A DNA stretch of 64,000 bases from contig NZ_CP155619.1 in NCBI RefSeq assembly GCF_039697315.1, positions 5,270,001-5,334,000 on the forward strand, read 5' to 3'. A model generated the notes under the pieces. It searched no databases. It was not told the origin of the DNA and worked only from the letters and a program-made list of their open reading frames with translations. Of the stretch, positions 8,727 through 17,228 are shown one piece after another. The position numbers and the translations under genes were made by a program. Each line of letters begins with the position of its first letter. Position 1 is the first letter of the stretch. Source of the DNA: Pseudomonas abietaniphila. GTDB taxonomy: Bacteria; Pseudomonadota; Gammaproteobacteria; Pseudomonadales; Pseudomonadaceae.

Positions 8727-8759
8727 AGAAACAACATGCCCACCGCGAGGGTGGGCATG
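8727..8759 (-). terminator. Probable terminator after gntP
   Basis: CATGCCCACC (8735-8744) and GGTGGGCATG (8750-8759) form a perfect 10-bp stem with a 5-base loop. On the minus strand it is followed by TTGTTTCT, a weak U-tract. It lies 18 bases after the gntP stop. Confidence 0.7.
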
Positions 8760-8777
8760 GGTGCAGCGGTCAGGGAA

Positions 8778-10130
8778 TCAGACCACCAGCGACAGCAGCA
8801 TGATCAAGATGATACCGACCACGGAGAGGATGGTTTCCATCACGGTCCAGGTCTTCAGTGTTTCAACCACGGTCATGTTGAAGTACTGCTTCACCAGCCA
8901 GAAACCGGCATCGTTGACGTGGGACAGGATCAGCGAGCCCGCGCCGGTGGCCAGCACCAGCAGTTCGCGGTTAACGCCCGGCACCATGGCAACGACAGGC
9001 GCCACGATACCCGCGCCGGTGATGGTGGCGACGGTTGCAGAGCCGGTGGCGACACGGATCACCGCAGCGACCAGCCACGCCAGCAGGATTGGCGAAATCT
9101 GCGCCTGCACGGCCATGTGACCGATCAGGTTACCGACGCCGCTGTCCACCAGCATTTGTTTGAAACCACCGCCCGCGCCCACGATCAGCACGATCGCGGC
9201 GACTGGCGCCAGGCTCTGGTCCAGCAGCTTGATGATCTGGTCACGGCTGAAGCCGCGTGCCGAACCAAAGGTGTAGAACGCCAGCAGCAACGCGAAGAGC
9301 AGGGCGGCGATCGGGTGACCGATGAAGTCCATCCAGATGCGGAAGATATGGCCTGCCGGCAGCGCGACGTCGGCGAAGGTCTTCAGCAGCATCAGGAACA
9401 CCGGCAGCAGAATCGTGACCAGCGTGATGCCAAAGCTCGGCAGGTTCTCGTTGGTCGATTCCTTGGCAATCTGGTCCATCAACTCTTTGGACGGGTTGCC
9501 AGGAATGCGTTTGGCGATCCATTTACCAAAGATCGGGCCTGCGATGATTGCCGTCGGGAAGGCGACGATCAGGCCGTAAAAAATGGTCTTGCCGATGTCA
9601 GCGTTGAAAATGCCGATGGCCAGCAGCGGGCCCGGGTGCGGTGGCACCAGGCCGTGTACTGCGGACAGGCCGGCGAGCAGCGGGATACCGATCTTGACGA
9701 TGGAGACGCCGCTGCGACGGGCAACGATGAACACCAGCGGGATCAGCAGCACGAAGCCGATTTCGAAGAACAGCGGGATACCGACCAGAAAGGCCGAGAA
9801 CATCATGGCCCAGTGAACACGATCCTTGCCGAAGCGACGAATCAACGTCTGGGCGATCTGGTCGGCACCGCCGGAGTCGGCCATCAGTTTGCCAAGCATG
9901 GTGCCGAGGCCAAGGATGATACCGACGAAACCCAGAACGCCGCCAAAACCGTCCTGGAACGATTTCATGACTTTGTCTACTGGCATCCCGGAGGTCAGCC
10001 CGAGAAAACCTGCTGCGATGGTCAGTGCAATAAAAGGGTGGACTTTGAACTTGGTGATCAATAGCACGAGGCCAATGATGGTCACCAACGCATCGACGAG
10101 TAGATACGTGTCTTGAGTCATACCGAACAT
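8778..10130 (-). CDS. gntP: Gluconate:H+ symporter, GntP family
   Basis: This 450-residue integral membrane protein of the GntP family should import gluconate with protons. The whole chain is hydrophobic with about 12-14 helices. Family landmarks include LGTMLGKLMADSGGADQIAQ, the F-F-E-I-G-F-V-L-L-I-P stretch, H-G-L-V-P-P-H-P-G-P and, near the end, SHVNDAGFWLVKQY. The start at 10130 has GGAG nine bases upstream; an internal ATG three codons later is possible. It follows gntK on the same strand after 115 bases that contain a GntR-type operator. A second GntP paralogue lies at 28115-29464, but here the gluconokinase and GntR context fixes the substrate with fair confidence. Confidence 0.88.
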   Translation of the reverse strand: MFGMTQDTYLLVDALVTIIGLVLLITKFKVHPFIALTIAAGFLGLTSGMPVDKVMKSFQDGFGGVLGFVGIILGLGTMLGKLMADSGGADQIAQTLIRRFGKDRVHWAMMFSAFLVGIPLFFEIGFVLLIPLVFIVARRSGVSIVKIGIPLLAGLSAVHGLVPPHPGPLLAIGIFNADIGKTIFYGLIVAFPTAIIAGPIFGKWIAKRIPGNPSKELMDQIAKESTNENLPSFGITLVTILLPVFLMLLKTFADVALPAGHIFRIWMDFIGHPIAALLFALLLAFYTFGSARGFSRDQIIKLLDQSLAPVAAIVLIVGAGGGFKQMLVDSGVGNLIGHMAVQAQISPILLAWLVAAVIRVATGSATVATITGAGIVAPVVAMVPGVNRELLVLATGAGSLILSHVNDAGFWLVKQYFNMTVVETLKTWTVMETILSVVGIILIMLLSLVV

Positions 10131-10208
10131 GGGGTGTCTCTCCGTTGTATTTTGTTTTTTTGGAGCTACTGCTCAGCGCTGTTGTTCACTGCCGTGTGCA
10201 CACAAAAA

Positions 10209-10225
10209 GACAGCGCTATCTTTGT
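10209..10225. promoter_or_regulatory. Predicted GntR operator before gntP
   Basis: On the minus strand this reads ACAAAGATAGCGCTGTC. It fits the AC-N-AAG-N-TAGCGCT pattern I recall as the operator of Pseudomonas GntR. It sits about 80 bases upstream of gntP. Similar sites lie before gntK and gntR. Confidence 0.65.
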
Positions 10226-10245
10226 CGCTCACGCCGGATCGAGGA

Positions 10246-10800
10246 TCAGGAGCCGGTGAGAGCGTTGGCAGATTGGGTTTGCGAGGCGGTCCACCAGGAC
10301 GCCGCTTCGGCACCGATGGTCTCGATGGTTTTGGTCGCATCCACGACCAGCGTACGGTCTTCACCGTAGGGCGGCTCAAGGGTCGCGAACTGGCTGTCCA
10401 CCAGACTGGCCGGCATGAAATGCCCCGGGCGGTGGGAGCATCGCTCGGTCGCCAGTTCCTTGGTCAACTCCAGAAACACGAAGCCAAGCCCAGGCACGGC
10501 TGCACGCAGACGGTCACGATAAATGAGCTTGAGCGAGGAGCAGGTCAGAACCGGCTTTTCGCCATTTTTAAGCGCGTTGGCCACTTCTTCGCCCAGGCGG
10601 GTCAACCAGCCTGCGCGGTCTTCGTCATTAAGAGGATGGCCAGCGCTCATCTTGTCGATGTTTGCTTGAGGATGGAACGCATCGCCTTCGATAAGGCGAC
10701 CGCCGCAGTTCTTGGCAATTTCAGCGCCGACGGCGCTTTTGCCGCAGCCGGAAACACCCATTACCACAACGGCGGATATTGCATGTGGAGCAGTAGTCAT
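10246..10800 (-). CDS. gntK: Gluconokinase
   Basis: This 184-residue protein phosphorylates D-gluconate to 6-phosphogluconate with ATP, feeding the Entner-Doudoroff and pentose phosphate routes. The P-loop VVMGVSGCGKSAVG lies at residues 12-25. Other signatures of the thermoresistant/GntK type are EGDAFHPQANIDKMSAGHPL with L-N-D-E-D-R-x-x-W-L, CSSLKLIYRDRLR, and the C-terminal RPGHFMPASLVDSQFATLE. The start at 10800 follows GAGG seven bases upstream. An in-frame extension to 10857 would overlap the operator palindrome and is not preferred. gntK precedes gntP on the same strand and diverges from gntR. Confidence 0.92.
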   Translation of the reverse strand: MTTAPHAISAVVVMGVSGCGKSAVGAEIAKNCGGRLIEGDAFHPQANIDKMSAGHPLNDEDRAGWLTRLGEEVANALKNGEKPVLTCSSLKLIYRDRLRAAVPGLGFVFLELTKELATERCSHRPGHFMPASLVDSQFATLEPPYGEDRTLVVDATKTIETIGAEAASWWTASQTQSANALTGS

Positions 10801-10815
10801 AAAAACCTCGTCCCG

Positions 10816-10831
10816 AAGACAGCGCTGTCTT
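10816..10831. promoter_or_regulatory. Predicted GntR operator before gntK
   Basis: AAGACAGCGCTGTCTT is a perfect 16-base palindrome that ends 16 bases before the gntK ATG. It shares the AGCGCT core with the sites before gntP and gntR. Confidence 0.7.
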
Positions 10832-10956
10832 TGCCGGATGGTGTGCAAGACCGGCAAGACTGTTTCCGGGTGTAGTCATTGTTATGGGTATCTCGCTGAT
10901 CCATGAGATGCAACGGTTCCGTTCGTGAGTACGATCGAAGAAAGTTGCGGGCCTCC

Positions 10957-10976
10957 GTGAGATAGCGCTACCTTAG
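10957..10976. promoter_or_regulatory. Predicted GntR operator before gntR
   Basis: GATAGCGCTACC lies about 65 bases before the gntR start. Its complement reads CTAAGGTAGCGCTATC, again AAG-N-TAGCGCT. It implies autoregulation and shared control with the divergent gntK. Confidence 0.65.
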
Positions 10977-11034
10977 AGCCCATCCGAGACAATCGCAACC
11001 CCTTCAGCTTTTCCTTCCAATCAGTTGGCAACGC

Positions 11035-12051
11035 ATGACACGCATTGGTTCCCGCTCCACCGGTCGTCCCACGCTTAATGAAGTCGCGAAACTGGCCGCC
11101 GTTTCCCCGATTACCGCTTCCAGAGCGTTGCGCGGCGTGGCCACGGTGGCGCCGGAACTGGTGGAAAAAGTCCGTGCCGCTGCGCAAAGTCTAGGCTATG
11201 TCGCCAACCCTGCTGCCCGCGCACTGGCTTCCTCGCAAAGTCAGTCGGTCGTGGTGCTGGTGCCGTCCCTGTCCAATCAGTTGTTCATCGAGACACTGGA
11301 AGCCATTCAATCCGTCTTGCGCCCGCGCGGGTTGGAAGTGGTGATCGGTAACTATCACTACTCGCCTATAGAAGAAGAGAACCTTTTGCGCAGCCATCTG
11401 GCGAACCGACCGCGCGGCATTTTGCTGACCGGCTTCGATCGCAGTCAGGCTGCGCAACAGCTGCTGGCGGCCAGCGGCGTGCCGTGCGTGCACATGATGG
11501 AGCTCGACCCTGCACGCGCGGAGCCTTGTGTGGGGTTTTCCCAGCAGCAGGCGGGCGCCGAAGCGGCGCGGCATTTGTTGAGCCGTGGGCGTCGGCGTCT
11601 GGCGTACGTGTCGGCGCAACTCGACCCACGAGTGATTCAGCGCGGCACGGGATTTCGCGGCGCACTGGAAGCGCAGGGGCTGTATGACGAGACCCTGCAG
11701 ATGGCTTCGCCGCTGCCGTCCTCGATCGGGCTGGGCGGCGAATTGTTCGCGCGTCTGCTGGCAGAGCATCCGGACGTGGACGGGGTCTTTTTCTGTAACG
11801 ACGACCTGGCGCAAGGAGCCGCGCTGGAGGCATTGCGTCGCGGAATCAAGATCCCCGAGCAAGTGTCGCTGATCGGCTTCAACGACCTGCCAGGCTCGGC
11901 CCATATGGTGCCGCGTCTGACCTCCATTCGTACCCCCCGTGAAGAAGTCGGCCAGCGCGCCGCGCAATTGCTGCTCGGCTTGCTGGACGGCAATGTCCAG
12001 CAGGCGCAGGTCGATCTGGGGTTTGAACTGGTGGTGCGGGAAAGCACCTGA
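11035..12051 (+). CDS. gntR: Gluconate regulator GntR (LacI family)
   Basis: This 338-residue LacI-type repressor has an N-terminal helix-turn-helix (about residues 12-60: LNEVAKLAAVSPITASRALRG, hinge ending YVANPAARALAS). A periplasmic-binding-like effector domain follows, with VVVLVPSLSNQLF, GILLTGFDRS, DGVFFCNDDLAQGA and the ending IGFNDLPGSA...TSIRTPREEVG. Known Pseudomonas GntR proteins repress gluconate uptake and phosphorylation genes and release DNA on binding gluconate or 6-phosphogluconate. Here it diverges from gntK with about 230 bases between, and three matching AGCGCT operators lie in the gntR-gntK-gntP region. A long hairpin repeat follows the stop. Confidence 0.9.
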   Translation: MTRIGSRSTGRPTLNEVAKLAAVSPITASRALRGVATVAPELVEKVRAAAQSLGYVANPAARALASSQSQSVVVLVPSLSNQLFIETLEAIQSVLRPRGLEVVIGNYHYSPIEEENLLRSHLANRPRGILLTGFDRSQAAQQLLAASGVPCVHMMELDPARAEPCVGFSQQQAGAEAARHLLSRGRRRLAYVSAQLDPRVIQRGTGFRGALEAQGLYDETLQMASPLPSSIGLGGELFARLLAEHPDVDGVFFCNDDLAQGAALEALRRGIKIPEQVSLIGFNDLPGSAHMVPRLTSIRTPREEVGQRAAQLLLGLLDGNVQQAQVDLGFELVVREST

Positions 12052-12095
12052 TCACGAGGGTGTGCGGACCGGGATTTCTGGCTGACACATCTCGT

Positions 12096-12186
12096 TGTGG
12101 GAGCTGCAGGAGGTAACTACAGTGGCGAATGCAGTGCGTCAGGTAAACCGCTTTCGCCACCGTCGTAACCTCCTGCAGCTCCCACA
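12096..12186. repeat. Long inverted repeat (REP-like hairpin)
   Basis: TGTGGGAGCTGCAGGAGGTA at the left is matched by the complementary TACC...CTCCCACA at the right, and GTGGCGAA inside pairs with TTCGCCAC. It sits between the convergent gntR and glcB and may end both transcripts. Confidence 0.75.
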
Positions 12187-12212
12187 GGTGCTGCAGTCTT
12201 GCTGGGACGGCT

Positions 12213-14393
12213 TTATTTGTCTTCTTGCTTGTACGCCAACCGGAACTCGTGCAGCAGCGGTTCGGTGTACCCGCTCGGCTGTTCACGGCCTTTGAACACC
12301 AGCGCGCACGCCGCCTGGAACGCAACCGATTTGTCGAAGTTTTCCGCCATCGGCTTGTAGGCCGAATCGCCTGCGTTCTGTTTGTCCACGACCTTCGCCA
12401 TGCGCTTGAGGGTTTCCATTGCGTAGTGATCGTCGATCACCTTGTGACGCAGCCAGTTGGCAATGTGCTGACTGGAAATGCGCAACGTGGCGCGGTCCTC
12501 CATCAAGCCGACGTTATGGATGTCCGGCACTTTCGAACAGCCGACGCCTTGCTCGACCCAACGCACGACATAGCCCAGAAGCCCTTGCGCATTGTTCTCG
12601 ACCTCTTCGCGAATCTGGTCCTCGGTCCACTTCGCTTCGGCCACCACCGGGATGCTCAACAGGTCGAGCAGAATGGATTCGCTGACCCTGTCCAGATCGA
12701 CCTGTTCCAGCTCCAGTTGCACCGCTTTCACATCGACCTTGTGATAGTGCAGGGCGTGCAGGGTGGCGGCCGTCGGTGAAGGCACCCAGGCCGTGGAGGC
12801 ACCGGATTTCGGATGGCCGATCTTCTGCTCCAGCATGTCGGCCATCTGGTCCGGCATGGCCCACATGCCCTTGCCGATCTGTGCGCGGCCGCGCAGGCCA
12901 CACGCCAGACCGACCAGCACGTTGCTGCGCTCGTAGGCCTTGATCCACGGCGTGGCTTTCATGTCGCCCTTGCGCAGCATCGGGCCTGCTTCCATCGAGG
13001 TGTGCATCTCGTCGCCGGTGCGGTCGAGGAAGCCGGTGTTGATGAACGCCACCCGTGCGGACGCTGCGTTGATGCAGGCCTTGAGGTTGACGCTGGTGCG
13101 CCGCTCTTCGTCCATGATCCCCATTTTCAGGGTGTTGCGCGGGATCTTCAGGGCGTCTTCGATGCGACTGAACAGCTGGTCGGCGAAGGCCACTTCGGCC
13201 GGGCCGTGCATCTTCGGTTTGACGATGTAGACACTGCCGGCGCGCGAGTTGCCGCGATTGTGCAGGTCATGCAGTGCGATCAGGCTGGTGATCACGCCGT
13301 CGAGAATACCTTCCGGGATTTCCTTGTTGCCGTCGTAGAGGATCGCCGGGTTGGTCATCAGATGGCCGACGTTGCGGATGAACAGCAGTGAACGACCGTG
13401 CAGGGTGATGTGGCTGCCGTCGGCGGCGGTGTATTCGCGGTCGGGGTTGAGTCGGCGGGTTATGGTCTTGCCGCCCTTGATCAGCGCTTCGGTCAGGTCG
13501 CCCTTCATCAGGCCCAGCCAGTTGCGGTAGATCACCAGCTTGTCGTCGGCGTCAACGGCCGCCACGGAGTCTTCGCAGTCGATGATGGTCGACAGAGCCG
13601 CTTCCATCAGCAGGTCTTTGATGCCCGCTGGATCGCTGCTGCCGATCGGGCTGGTCGGGTCGATCTGGATTTCGATGTGCAAGCCGTGGTTCTTCACCAA
13701 TATCGCGGTGGGTTGCTGGGGTTCACCCTGGTAGCCGACGTATTTTTCCGGTTGTGCGAGGCGCGACTGGCTGCCGTCGGCCAAGGTCACCCGCAATTCG
13801 CCGCTGTCCACGGCGTAGGCCTTGGCATCGACATGAGAGCCGGACGCCAACGGCACGGCGTCGTCGAGCAGAGCACGGGCGAAGTCGATGACTTTTTTAC
13901 CACGCAGCGGGTTGTAACCGGCCTTGATCTCTGCGCCGTTGTCGTTGGAAATCGCATCGGTGCCGTACAGCGCGTCATACAGCGAGCCCCAGCGGGCATT
14001 GGCGGCGTTGAGCGCGTAACGCGCGTTGGCGGCGGGCACGACGAGCTGCGGACCGGCCTGTTCGCTGACTTCGATGTCGACTTTACTGGTGGTTGCCTGA
14101 ACCTCCGCCGGCACCGGTTGCAGGTAACCGATGGAATCGAGGAAGGCGATGTAGGCAGGCATGTCGGTGACAGGGCCCGGATTGGACTTGTGCCATTTGT
14201 CCATCTGCACCTGAATCCGGTCGCGCTCGGCCAGCAGCTCACGGTTGATGGGCGCCAGGTCGTGGACCAGCGAGTCGAAGTCGGCCCAGAAGACGTCCGG
14301 GTCCAACCCCGTTCCGGGAAGCACGTCCTCGTCGACAAAGCGTTTCAGATTGGCCGCTACCTTGAGGTTGTGGCTGTTGACGAATTCGGTCAT
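12213..14393 (-). CDS. glcB: Malate synthase G
   Basis: This 726-residue enzyme condenses glyoxylate with acetyl-CoA to give malate. The length and sequence match isoform G. Visible family features are the [19 protein letters not shown] region, [39 protein letters not shown], and [20 protein letters not shown] in the catalytic barrel, with the DEERRTS arginine/glutamate cluster. The start at 14393 has GGAGAACCCGAG before it. It is the last gene of the glc run, 54 bases beyond glcG, and consumes the glyoxylate made by GlcDEF. Confidence 0.95.
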   Translation of the reverse strand: MTEFVNSHNLKVAANLKRFVDEDVLPGTGLDPDVFWADFDSLVHDLAPINRELLAERDRIQVQMDKWHKSNPGPVTDMPAYIAFLDSIGYLQPVPAEVQATTSKVDIEVSEQAGPQLVVPAANARYALNAANARWGSLYDALYGTDAISNDNGAEIKAGYNPLRGKKVIDFARALLDDAVPLASGSHVDAKAYAVDSGELRVTLADGSQSRLAQPEKYVGYQGEPQQPTAILVKNHGLHIEIQIDPTSPIGSSDPAGIKDLLMEAALSTIIDCEDSVAAVDADDKLVIYRNWLGLMKGDLTEALIKGGKTITRRLNPDREYTAADGSHITLHGRSLLFIRNVGHLMTNPAILYDGNKEIPEGILDGVITSLIALHDLHNRGNSRAGSVYIVKPKMHGPAEVAFADQLFSRIEDALKIPRNTLKMGIMDEERRTSVNLKACINAASARVAFINTGFLDRTGDEMHTSMEAGPMLRKGDMKATPWIKAYERSNVLVGLACGLRGRAQIGKGMWAMPDQMADMLEQKIGHPKSGASTAWVPSPTAATLHALHYHKVDVKAVQLELEQVDLDRVSESILLDLLSIPVVAEAKWTEDQIREEVENNAQGLLGYVVRWVEQGVGCSKVPDIHNVGLMEDRATLRISSQHIANWLRHKVIDDHYAMETLKRMAKVVDKQNAGDSAYKPMAENFDKSVAFQAACALVFKGREQPSGYTEPLLHEFRLAYKQEDK

Positions 14394-14447
14394 CTCGGGT
14401 TCTCCATCATAAAAAATGTCTGTGCATCTTCTGCCGCGTGCGTTTGG

Positions 14448-14855
14448 TTATCCCGCATTCACCGCCGCGACACCGGCCTTGGCGACTTGTGCATCCTGGT
14501 CGGCTTTAACGCCGGACACACCCACCGCACCGATGGTTTCGCCGCCCACGATCACCGGCACGCCGCCTTCCAGCGAGGTCAGCAGTGGCGCGGTCACGAA
14601 CGCGGTGCGACCGCCATTGACCATCTCTTCGTAGCCCTTGGACTCGCGACGACCCAGCGCCGAGGTGCGGGCTTTTTCGATGGCGATATAGCCACCAATC
14701 GGGGCGCAGCCGTCCAGGCGCTCAAAGCCCAGCAGATGACCGCCGTCGTCGGTCACGGCAATGGACACGGCCCAACCGTTGGCCTGAGCGTCGGCGCGCG
14801 CGGCAGCGAGGATCTGGGTGACTTCGGTCTGGGTCAGAACGGATTTGGTTTTCAT
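14448..14855 (-). CDS. glcG: GlcG/HbpS-family heme-binding protein
   Basis: This 135-residue protein is of the GlcG/HbpS (DUF336) family. The core reads AAARADAQANGWAVSIAVTDDGGHLLGFERLDGC, then GYIAIEKARTSALGRRESK and GGVPVIVGGETIGAVGVSG. Members are small alpha-beta proteins; some bind heme. GlcG sits in glycolate operons, but its role there is unproven. AGGAGAACTTC precedes the ATG. It lies between glcF (48 bases upstream) and glcB. Confidence 0.9.
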   Translation of the reverse strand: MKTKSVLTQTEVTQILAAARADAQANGWAVSIAVTDDGGHLLGFERLDGCAPIGGYIAIEKARTSALGRRESKGYEEMVNGGRTAFVTAPLLTSLEGGVPVIVGGETIGAVGVSGVKADQDAQVAKAGVAAVNAG

Positions 14856-14903
14856 GAAGTTCTCCTGAAGAAGAGGGGGGCGAAAGGGAGAAGACGGCTG
14901 CGA

Positions 14904-16127
14904 TCAGCTTGGATGCAGCGCGTCCTCGATGAGTTCGATCCAGTGCTTGACCGGTGTGCGCCCAGCGCTGGCCAGGTGCGTCTGACAACCGATGTTGGCG
15001 GTGGCGATGACGTCCGGTTGACCGCTTTCCAGCGCATTCATTTTGTTGTCGCGCAGTTGCTTCGACAGCACCGGCTGGGTGATCGAGTAAGTACCCGCCG
15101 AGCCACAGCATAGGTGATTGTCAGGAACCGCGGTCAGGTTGAACCCCAGGCGGGTCAACACCGCTTCCACCGCGCCGCCAAGTTTCTGCGCGTGCTGCAG
15201 GGTGCAAGGGCAATGAAACGCCAGTTTTGCGCTGGTGCAGGCCCCGAGTTTTTCCAGAGGTTCGGCGCGCAGGACTTCCACCAGGTCTTTGGTCAGTGCG
15301 CTGACTGTGGCTGCCTTGTCGGCGTACGCCGCATCGTCGCGCAGCATATGGCCGTAGTCCTTGACGAACGCACCACAACCGCTGGCCGTTTGCACGATGG
15401 CTTCAGCACCGGCCTGCACGCTCGGCCACCAGGCATCGATGTTGCGCCGGGCGCGGTCCAGGCCTTGTTCCTGTGCGTTCAGGTGGTAATCCACCGCGCC
15501 GCAGCAACCGGCCTGCGCAATCGATTTGACGCTGATCCCCAGGCGATCCAGCACGCGAGCGGTGGCGGCGTTGGTGTTGGGTGACAGGCCCGGTTGCACG
15601 CAGCCCTCAAGAATCAGCACCTGCCGGGCATGGTGTTGTGTGGGGCGGGCTTTGGCCGGACGAATGTTGCCGGGCAACTTGTCCTTGAGTGAGCCCGGCA
15701 GCAGCGGACGAAACGAATTCCCCATCTGCGTGAGCGTCTTGAACAGGCCGGCATTCGGCACCACGGCGCGCAGGCTCTCGCGCAACATGCGCTGGCTTAA
15801 CGGTCGCGGCACGGCGGCGTCGACCACAGCCCTGCCGATGTCCAGCAGGTTGTGATAATTCACGCCGGAAGGGCAGGTGGTTTCGCAGTTGCGGCAGGAC
15901 AGGCAACGGTCCAGGTGCAACTGGGTTTTTTCGGTGACTTCTTTGCCTTCCAGGACTTGCTTGATCAGGTAAATCCGCCCGCGCGGGCCGTCCAGCTCAT
16001 CACCAAGCAGCTGGTAGGTCGGGCAGGTGGCGTTGCAGAATCCGCAATGCACGCAACTGCGCAAAATGCTTTCGGCTTCTTCGCCGCGGGGCAGGCTTTT
16101 CGCCTGTTCGCTCAGGGTGGTCTGCAT
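14904..16127 (-). CDS. glcF: Glycolate oxidase iron-sulfur subunit GlcF
   Basis: The 407-residue subunit carries two 4Fe-4S ferredoxin motifs: CVHCGFCNATCP near residues 26-37 and CLSCRNCETTCP near residues 77-88. Two CCG (cysteine-rich) domains follow, seen as ILEGCVQPGL...AGCCGAVDYHL and FHCPCTLQHAQ...LCCGSAGTY. It passes electrons from the GlcD flavin to the respiratory chain at the membrane. It starts three bases after the glcE stop, implying translational coupling. Confidence 0.95.
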   Translation of the reverse strand: MQTTLSEQAKSLPRGEEAESILRSCVHCGFCNATCPTYQLLGDELDGPRGRIYLIKQVLEGKEVTEKTQLHLDRCLSCRNCETTCPSGVNYHNLLDIGRAVVDAAVPRPLSQRMLRESLRAVVPNAGLFKTLTQMGNSFRPLLPGSLKDKLPGNIRPAKARPTQHHARQVLILEGCVQPGLSPNTNAATARVLDRLGISVKSIAQAGCCGAVDYHLNAQEQGLDRARRNIDAWWPSVQAGAEAIVQTASGCGAFVKDYGHMLRDDAAYADKAATVSALTKDLVEVLRAEPLEKLGACTSAKLAFHCPCTLQHAQKLGGAVEAVLTRLGFNLTAVPDNHLCCGSAGTYSITQPVLSKQLRDNKMNALESGQPDVIATANIGCQTHLASAGRTPVKHWIELIEDALHPS

Positions 16128-16130
16128 GGT

Positions 16131-17228
16131 TCAGATCTCTGCGTACATTCGGCCCGGATTGAAGATTCCGTGCGGATCAAGTTGCGCCTTGAGCTGGCGG
16201 TGATAGCGCAGGAGCGGCTCGGCCAAGGGCTGGAACGGGCTGTCGTCCAGGCCGTGGCTGTAAGAGAGCGCATGTCCGCCGACGGCGCCAACGATGGCGC
16301 GAATCTCGTTGCCACTGGCCTCGGATTTGAGCCAGCGTTGCGCGCCGCCCCAGTCGATCAACTGATCGCCCGGCAGGTCGAGCACAGCGGTATTGGTCGG
16401 CAGTGACAGTCGCCACAGCGGCCGGCCATCGGTAAAGAAATCCAGCCGATGCTCATTCAGCGCTCGCCAGTACGCCGGGTCGATGGATTCACCGCCCAAA
16501 CGATCATGGGCCGCCGCCACCGAGCCTTCGCCACCTTCCAGACGCAGCCTCAGCACACGGCCATCGTGACTGGCTGCACTGATCGGCAACGGCTGCTGGC
16601 CCCATTCGGCCAACCGGGCGAGGGCGCGGGCGCTGTCCATCTCCAACGCGATGCTGGTGCACAGGCGTGGCTTGGGCAGCACTTTGAGCGAGACTTCGGT
16701 GATCAGTCCCAGGCAGCCAAAACTGCCTGCCATCAACCGCGACAGGTCATAACCGGCGACGTTTTTCATCACTTCGCCGCCGAACTTCAGGTGTTTGCCC
16801 AAGCCGGTAATGACGCGTGTACCGAGGACAAAATCGCGCACCGAACCTGACCATGGCCGGCGCGGACCGGACAAGCCCGCTGCAATCATGCCGCCAACCG
16901 TCGCATCGCCCACGCCACCGTCACTAAAGGTGGGTGGCTCGCACGGCAGCATCTGCCCGGCAGCTTCCAGGGCGGCGTTCAATTCGCTCAGCGGTGTTCC
17001 GGCGCGCGTGGTGATCACCAGTTCGGTGGGGTCGTACGTCACGATGCCGCGATGCGTCCGCGTGTCGAGCACTTCCCCGGCGACTTCCCGGCCGAGAAAG
17101 GCCTTGCTGTTGGCGCCCTGAATGCGCAGCGGCATGCCGCTTTGGATAGCTTGGTTGACCTGCTCCTGCAGCATGTTGCTGGCGTCGCGGTCCTGCGCGG
17201 TGAAGTGGGGTTGACGTTCGGCACCCAT
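16131..17228 (-). CDS. glcE: Glycolate oxidase FAD-binding subunit GlcE
   Basis: This 365-residue subunit has a PCMH-type FAD-binding domain: LRIQGANSKAFLGR, then YDPTELVITTRAGTPLSELN, MLPCEPPTFSDGGVGDATVGGMIAAGLSGPRRPWSGSVRDFVLG and GGEVMKNVAGYDLSRLM. It forms glycolate dehydrogenase with GlcD and GlcF. The ATG at 17228 overlaps the glcD stop in an ATGA, which supports this start over the internal Met (MLQEQVNQAI). Confidence 0.94.
   Translation of the reverse strand: MGAERQPHFTAQDRDASNMLQEQVNQAIQSGMPLRIQGANSKAFLGREVAGEVLDTRTHRGIVTYDPTELVITTRAGTPLSELNAALEAAGQMLPCEPPTFSDGGVGDATVGGMIAAGLSGPRRPWSGSVRDFVLGTRVITGLGKHLKFGGEVMKNVAGYDLSRLMAGSFGCLGLITEVSLKVLPKPRLCTSIALEMDSARALARLAEWGQQPLPISAASHDGRVLRLRLEGGEGSVAAAHDRLGGESIDPAYWRALNEHRLDFFTDGRPLWRLSLPTNTAVLDLPGDQLIDWGGAQRWLKSEASGNEIRAIVGAVGGHALSYSHGLDDSPFQPLAEPLLRYHRQLKAQLDPHGIFNPGRMYAEI

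Noticed and set aside
8691..10064. 457-codon frame opposite gntP, rich in Gln, Asp, Arg and His
   Set aside because: The composition is what the complement of a hydrophobic membrane protein gives. gntP itself is well supported.
13398..15113. 571-codon frame opposite glcB and glcG
   Set aside because: Shadow of malate synthase G and GlcG, with no domain match.
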